From: Cannabis sativa
Taxonomy: Eukaryota; Streptophyta; Magnoliopsida; Rosales; Cannabaceae
Reading direction: 5' to 3'
DNA length: 64,000 nucleotides
Assembly: GCF_029168945.1 (NCBI RefSeq)
Contig: NW_026870043.1
Coordinates: 9,058,501-9,122,500 of the forward strand
A program made the translations under genes and the position numbers. Under the pieces are notes generated by a model. The model saw only the letters and a list, made by a program, of their open reading frames with translations, was not told the DNA's origin and made no database searches. Shown here one piece after another: positions 58,309 through 64,000 of this stretch. How positions within the stretch are numbered: position 1 is the stretch's first letter; every line of letters starts with the position of its first letter.

Positions 58309-59589
58309 TCACAAATGTTCCATGGTCCAGTAGTTCTTTATTAGCGAGCCATTCGACCAAGCCAATTTGTAAACCTCGATTCCTACTATCGCTTCAATCA
58401 CATAAGGACCCTCCCAGTTCGGGTTGAATACTCCTGTAAATGCATCTCTCGTATTTTTAAATACCCGCCTTAGCACCAAGTCTCCAACGTTGAATAGCCT
58501 CTTCTTGACCCATTTGTTGAAGTATCTTGTTACTTGGTATTTGTACGCTGCATTAGTAACTTGCGACTCAGTTCGTTTTTCATCAACCAGATCCAAGGAC
58601 AGTTTTAGGAGTTCTTAGTTTTCTTCTTGATCATAAAATTCTTGTCTATGAGTTGAGATGTTCACTTCTACAGGTAACATGCTTCTGAGCCAAATGCTAG
58701 CGAGAATGGAGTGTGTCCTGTTGCTTTTTTTTTAGTAGTTCTGTGAGCCCAAAGTACTTGAGGCAGTTCATCGACCCATCTACCTTTGGCAACATCTAAC
58801 TTCTTCTTGATAGTATCCTTCAAGGTTTTGTTAACAGCTTCCACTTGTCCATTAACCTGATCCCTAGATACTGACAAGAAGCTCTTAATTATCTTGTTCC
58901 TCTCTCAGAACTCGGTGAATAAGTCACCATCAAACTGAGTTCTGTTATCGGACACTATCTTCATTGGAATTCCAAACATGCAGAAAATAATTTTGACAAC
59001 AAAGTCGAGGACTTTCTTGCAGGTTATGGAGACAAGAGGTTCAACCTCAGTCAATTTAGTGAAGAAATCAATAGCTACCACTGTGTACTTGGTTCTCCCT
59101 CACCCTATGGGAAGTGCCCCTACTACATTAATCCCTCATATATCAACTAGGTAAGGCGAGGTCATCATCCTTAGTTCCGTTGGTTATACATGAGGTATAT
59201 GTGAAAATGTCTAACACTTATCACATTTCTTGACAAACTCATTGATGTCCTTGTTGATTGTTGGCCAGTAATATCCTTGTCTAATGATCCCCGCAAACGC
59301 CCTCATGAATTTCTTTGATGATCTTGTTTGCTTCTGTAGGAAGAACACACCGAAGTAGAGGCATGGAATAACCTCTTCTGTATAGTTTGCCTTCAATTAT
59401 TGTGTAGCAAGGCACTATATATAGGAGTTTCAGTGCCTTGTTTTTGTCAATTGGAAGTTTTTCGTCGAGTAGATAGTTTATTATAGGAGTCATCCATGTA
59501 GGTGAGCTATCTATCATCTCAACATCTTCTTTTTCACATATACTTGGCTCATTTAGCATTTCCACTAGAACCAAGTTTAATTCATCCAA
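58309..59589 (-). pseudogene. Tat subfamily 2 integrase, broken
   Basis: The linker MDELNLVLVEMLNEPS...MIDSSPTWMTPI (59589-59281) leads into the zinc region (HEGVCGDH, then GYYWPTINKD and KKCDKC). The core 59200-58880 has several stops but FTKLTEVEP and SDNRTQF can be read; then NGQVEAVNKTLKDTIKKKL and WVDELPQVLWAHRTT (58877-58668). The C-terminal part (58596-58309) carries VGDLVLRRVFKNT and PNWEGPYVIEA. Confidence 0.88.
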
Positions 59590-59699
59590 GTCGTTCTACG
59601 AGGCTAGTTTTGCTAAGGCATTAGCGTTAGAGTTTTGTTCTTTTGGGATTTGCTTGATTTTAAAGTAATTGAACTTTTCCAACTTTTTATGAACCATCT

Positions 59700-60692
59700 C
59701 TTAGCCATTTTTAGGCCCTTAGCCTGTTATTCCCCGAGAACCTAATTCACAATCACTTGTGAATCACTATGATATACCAAACTTTTGACGTTCAATGCTT
59801 CTGCTATCCCCAAACCAGTTATCAATGCTTCATACTCAACCTCATTGTTCGATGCGTCAAATTGAAATCTCAAAGCATAGTGAAACTGAAAGCCTTCTTG
59901 CGAAATCAATATCACCCCTACACCGGGACCCTACTCGTTGGATGCACCATCCACGAATAACTTTCGAGTATCCGTGTCTCACTTAACTAGTGGCCTTTCT
60001 TCTGGAGTTATTCCTTCTATTAGGAAATCCACCAAAGCTTGGCCCTTGATGGATGTTAGAGGGTGATAGGTTATGTCGAACTGCCCCAGTTCAATCGACC
60101 ATTTTATCAATCTTCCAGAAGCGTCTAGTTTTGATAAAGCTTGTCTTAAGGGTTGATCAGCTAACACTTTGATTGGGTGTTCTTGGAATTAAGGTCGTAA
60201 CTTGCGAGATGCATGGCTTAGGCATAAGGCAAGTTTTTTGAGAGGGGGATACCTCGATTCTTCCCCCATCAACCTTTTACTAACATAGTAAACTGGTTGT
60301 TGGTGCTTTCCCTCTTCTCGCATTATAGCTGCACTAATCGTGTCTTCTGAGATAGCTAGATAGAGGAGTAATGTCTCTCCAGTCACTGGTTTTGCCAAAA
60401 CTGGAGGTTTTTCCAAATGCCTTTTAGTACTCTGAAAGGCCTCCTCGCATTCTTCTGTCCACTCGAATTTCTTGTTTCCTCGCAATACATTGAAAAATGG
60501 AAAACACTTATCAGTTGACTTCGAAATGAATCTGTTAAGTGCATCCATCCTTCCTGCTAGGGCTTGGACTTCCTTAGGCTTTATTGGTGATGGCATATCT
60601 ATCAAAGCCTTGACTTTCTCGGGATTTTCTTCAATCCCCCTTGCATTGACTATGAATCCCAGAAACTTTCCTAAGGAAACTGGAAGGAACAC
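59700..60692 (-). pseudogene. Tat subfamily 2 RT end and two RNase H domains
   Basis: 60692-60189: GKFLGFIVNARGIEENPEKV, KKFEWTEECEEAFQ and PVYYVSKRLMG. 60167-59979: DQPLRQALSKLDASGRLIKW, KGQALVDFLIEG. The second RNase H follows to about 59700 (LFVDGASNE, NNEVEYEALITGL, HSDSQVIVN) with three stops. The order matches Gypsy 1. Confidence 0.88.
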
Positions 60693-60783
60693 TTTTCCGT
60701 GTTAAGCTTCATATTGTACTTCCTTAATATTTTGAAGCACTCTACGAGGTCCATGGTATGAATTCCGCTTTTTACTGATTTCA

Positions 60784-61149
60784 CCAACATATCATCGACG
60801 TAAACCTCCATGTTTCATCTGATCTGATTCGCGAACATTTCATTCACAATCGTTGATTTGTTGCCCTAACATTCTTCAACCTAAACAACATGACTTTGTA
60901 ACAGTAAAGTCCCATGTTGGTTACGAAGCTCGTATGTTCCTGATCTAGGACATGCATTTTTATCTGGCTATATCTTGAATATGCATCAATGAACGACATA
61001 AGCTCGTGCCCGGTAGTTACATCCACCAACTGGTCAATCCTGGGTAGTTGAAAACAATCCTTTGGGCATGCCTTATTCATATCTGAAAAGTCAATACATG
61101 TTCTCCAAGTTTCGTTAAGTTTTGGGACAAGAACAGGATTGCTATCCAC
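60784..61149 (-). pseudogene. Tat subfamily 2 reverse transcriptase core
   Basis: 61149-60844 encodes NPVLVPKLNETWRTCIDFSD and NKACPKDCFQLPRIDQLVD; DAYSRYSQIKM follows. YVDD (about 60796-60807) is readable after a frame change. Upstream, 61150-61300 contains the linker before RT, cut by the copia insertion. Confidence 0.87.
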
Positions 61150-61300
61150 GAGGGAGAAAACACCTTGCGTATAAAGTCGTTGGCCAATAACTTATCCACT
61201 TCCTGTTTGAGTGCCCCTTGTCTCTCAGAATCCAAGGGACTCCTCTTCTGTCTCTTGGCTGGGTAGTTTGGATCGATGTTTAAATGATGGCATATAATAT

Positions 61301-63199
61301 TGTTGGGTTTTATGCCCTAAATAAAACTCATTTCAATATAATCAGATTTACTTATTAATATAGATCAGAAATAACATTTAATGTTGCATGGTTCACATGA
61401 TTTATTTCATGATTATATGTACATAATGTATAAATTCATCTGAAACCCTTTTCACATACTTGATCCTGTTTATTGTGCCGTCAACACATTGGAAAGTAAA
61501 CATGACTATGTGAATAAAGTTTCCTAGATTTATTAGACACAGGGTTTTACTGATATGATAATCTACAACAAGAGTTTACTTGTATTTGGAGAAATACTAT
61601 GTTCTTTCCAGAACATTGGTTAAAGTAAAGCTCAGGTTGGATGCATGGAGTATGCATCGGAAGGGACCGATATTGAACTTTGACTTAGATTTAATTAAAC
61701 TTACCGTAAAATCTATTCAAGTCAATATCGCCTAGTTAATCCTAGATCCAATGATCTTAATCCTGATATGATTAGGCTCAATCTCGAGAGGCTATTCGTG
61801 TTCTTTGATTTGTTAGTTAAGCCTACTTTTAGGTCAGGGTGATACGTACATTTTGGGAACACGGTAGTGCAATTTTGTGGGAGCGCTAGCATAAACATGG
61901 AATCTATAGCTTCTATCTGGCAAATAGTAAGCAAAGGATGATCTCCTTTGAGCTTGACCAAACAAACATAAATGGTGGAGTACTCATTTCACATAAGCTG
62001 AAATATCATTTATACGGGGTCAAGTGTTTTAAGGAATAAATACATTGTAGGGTGTAACGGTAATTTAATCCCTCTACAGTGTAGATCATTCATATAGAGG
62101 ATCATTGATCAAATTAGGATTATAACAATGGATAACTAATGATGTGTCTATATGGTGGAACATATAGAGCATTCTATATACTGAGAGTGCAATTCTGAGT
62201 TCTATGCGTGGATTCAACGAAGAATTAATAAGTTAGTGAATTTTAGTGCTAAATTCTTGATCTACTTATTGGAAGCTCGGTTATATAGACCCATGGTCCC
62301 CCCACTAGTTGAGATAATATTGCTTGTAAGACTCATGTAATTGGTTTTGATTAATCAATTATAATTCTCAAATTAGACTATGTCTATTTGTGAATTTTTC
62401 ACTAAGTAAGGGCGAAATTGTAAAGAAAGAGTTTTAGGGGCATATTTGTTAATTATGATACTTTGTATGGTTCAATTAATAAAATTGATAAATGACAATA
62501 TTATTTAATAATTATTTATAGTTATTAAATAGTTAGAATTGGCATTTAAATGGTTGAATTAGAAAATTGGCATTTTTGAGAAAATCAGATGCAGAAAAGA
62601 TAAAACTGCAAAATTGCAAAAAGTGAGGCCCAAATCCACTTGTATAGGGCCAGCCACTTTTGTAGGAAATTTAAACTGATTTTTTCATTATTTTAATGCG
62701 AAATAATTCAAACCTAACCCTAGTGGAATGCTATAAATAGATAGTGAAGGCTTCAGGAAAATTACACTTAAATTTTCTATTTTTCCTTCAGAGAAAAACC
62801 TGAGCCTTCTCTCTCCCTATCTTTGGCTGAACCCACTCTCTCTCTCTCTTCCTCATTGAGATTTCGAAATCCTTAGTGATTAGAGTAGTGCCCACACACA
62901 TCAAGCAATACCTCAATCATAGTGAGGAAGATCGTGAAGAAAGATCATCAGCAAAGGAGTTTCAGTATCAAGGATTCAGAGAAAGAGATCCAGGTTCAGA
63001 TATTGATAATGCTCTGCTACAGAAAGGAATCAAGAGCTAGATATCTGAACGGAAGGAGTCATTATATTCCGCTGCACCCAATGTAAGGTTTCTTTAACTT
63101 TATATGTGTTTATTTCATCGTTTTAGAAAGTTCTTATTTAGGATGTTAATAAACATACTTGTGAGTAGATCTAAGATCCTGGTAAAATAATTTCCAACA
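61301..63199 (+). mobile_element. Copia element 5, 5' LTR (plus strand, subtype A)
   Basis: 1899 bases, TGTTGGGTTTTATGCCC to ATTTCCAACA. It is the only copia copy of this family on the plus strand, and gives the reference orientation. TATA CTATAAATAG is at 62731-62740. The left flank is AATAT; the 3' end of the element lies beyond the window. Confidence 0.95.
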
Positions 63200-63201
63200 A
63201 C

Positions 63202-63214
63202 TGGTATCAGAGCC
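63202..63214 (+). promoter_or_regulatory. Copia element 5 primer-binding site
   Basis: TGGTATCAGAGCC, a perfect match to the 3' end of plant initiator-Met tRNA, two bases inside the LTR. Confidence 0.93.
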
Positions 63215-63646
63215 ATGGTAATTGATTTACTTGCAAGAAATTTGGACTTTAAAGCGATTGTTTGTATGTTCTTTGGATGGTATCATGTTGTATTGAGTGT
63301 TATTTGATGATTGATTGATGTTTGTTAAATTTTCGTAAAAAATAATTGCGATTTTATCTCTGAAATTATTTTTATTGGATAGTATGGAAAAAATTAAGCA
63401 AGTTAGCCTTTTACAGAACTTAATTTGGATTTTATTTGAATTAGTTATGATTTTTTGAAGATTTGGAAAAATCGGGGCTGTGCTGATTTTTTCCTCTGAT
63501 CGCAAATCTGTCCGTACAGTTTCGAATTTTTTTGTTTTTCTTCGTTTTTTCATGCTTTTTCATGGAATTAACTTCCAATTTTTTGTATAGTTTTGTATTT
63601 ATACTATTACTATTCCTAATTCAATTCTAATTATCATTTTGAATTA
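63215..63646 (+). other. Copia element 5 leader
   Basis: Non-coding leader. Its far part (63537-63646) aligns in reverse with 36905-37000 of element 3. It shows that element 3 has lost about 340 bases next to its LTR. At 63646 the homology to element 3 stops. Confidence 0.8.
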
Positions 63647-64000
63647 GGGCTCGTTTGGATCCCTGTATAAGGGGTCCGTATTGTATTAAATTATAAGAGT
63701 ACAATGTTTGGGTGGAACCTTGTATTGTAATAGATATTACAACCCTAATTTTTAATACAATCTATCCTGTATTATTTTATGCTGAATAAAAACAGTGTAT
63801 AAGGCTGTATTGTACTCTCCCTCTCACCCAAACTTCTTCATTTTCCCGTTCAGCCATCGATTCTCTGGCCGATTTGGCCTGGATTTCTCGGTGAAGAGGT
63901 TCTCTGGCAGATCGATCTCTCAGATTCATTTCTCAGTGAAAAGCAACTTCATCTTCTCTAGCATATCAATGTCTCAGATTCATTTGGTATTCTCTCTCTC
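63647..64000. mobile_element. Probable DNA transposon inserted in the copia leader (left part)
   Basis: At GAATTA the leader shared with element 3 breaks off and GGGCTCGTTTGGATCC begins. A TTA target and a GGG...GTTTGG terminus suggest a PIF/Harbinger-type element or a derived MITE. TCTCAGATTCATTT occurs at about 63918 and 63971 in the following sequence, which might be an untranslated leader. No ORF is long enough to identify, and the right end lies outside the window. Confidence 0.45.

Larger units (their letters stand above)
58237..61300 (-). mobile_element. Tat-type gypsy element fragment, second subfamily
   Basis: RT, RNase H, second RNase H and integrase in order on the minus strand, clearly diverged from Gypsy 1. 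It is bounded by a solo LTR on the left and cut by a plus-strand copia LTR at 61301. Neither of its own LTRs is visible. Confidence 0.9.

Noticed and set aside
63830..64000. First exon of a host gene
   Set aside because: The CT-rich sequence and repeated TCTCAGATTCATTT could be a gene leader, but no start codon with a lasting frame is present before the window ends.

Overview
This window is a piece of a large, repeat-dense flowering-plant genome, probably a eudicot; the species cannot be fixed from the sequence alone. Essentially all of it is LTR retrotransposons of three broad groups, nested in and truncated by one another. I see no host gene, tRNA, rRNA or CRISPR array. Every retroelement reading frame is broken by stops or frameshifts, so the entries are mobile elements and pseudogenes.

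The groups are: (1) a Ty1/copia family with LTRs of about 1.85-1.9 kb (TGTTGG...CCAACA, 5-bp target duplications). It is represented by three long elements on the minus strand (917-23979 with interruption, 29147-38193, 44629-54374), two solo LTRs with perfect target duplications (2743-4625, 56324-58231), one LTR fragment (1-920) and the 5' end of a plus-strand element (from 61301). (2) Ty3/gypsy elements of the Tat type, with a second RNase H and an antisense extra gene beyond pol: one complete element (2282-15849, minus) and fragments at 38194-41848, 41849-42349, 54375-56127 and 56128-61300. (3) A Ty3/gypsy chromovirus-like family with a 2.1-kb LTR: fragments at 23980-24747 (minus), 24748-29146 (plus) and 42687-42863.

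Layout: 1-920 copia LTR piece; 917-2281 and 15855-15975 one copia LTR, split by the Tat element 2282-15849 (duplicated site CATTA), whose left LTR is itself split by a solo copia LTR (duplicated site GTTGA); 15976-23979 rest of that copia element; 23980-29146 two chromovirus copies in opposite orientation; 29147-38193 copia element with a recognisable pol; 38194-42349 Tat fragments in opposite orientations; 42350-44628 copia 3' end with a 134-bp LTR, chromovirus leader, LTR-like sequence and a four-copy 218-bp tandem array; 44629-54374 the youngest-looking copia element, with no coding capacity; 54375-61300 Tat pol pieces around a solo copia LTR; 61301-64000 plus-strand copia 5' LTR, primer site and leader, interrupted at 63647 by a probable DNA transposon.

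Points of most biological interest are: the antisense gene in the Tat element, which has its own TATA box and introns, one shared with a second copy; a copia family with no detectable gag, two of whose members share the same wrecked pol although one inserted recently, implying mobilisation in trans; a 120-bp block with a long inverted repeat, conserved in all three copia interiors, a candidate RNA packaging structure; and a cluster of four palindromic 16-mers in the chromovirus LTR. Positions are from direct reading; LTR divergences are eye counts and approximate.
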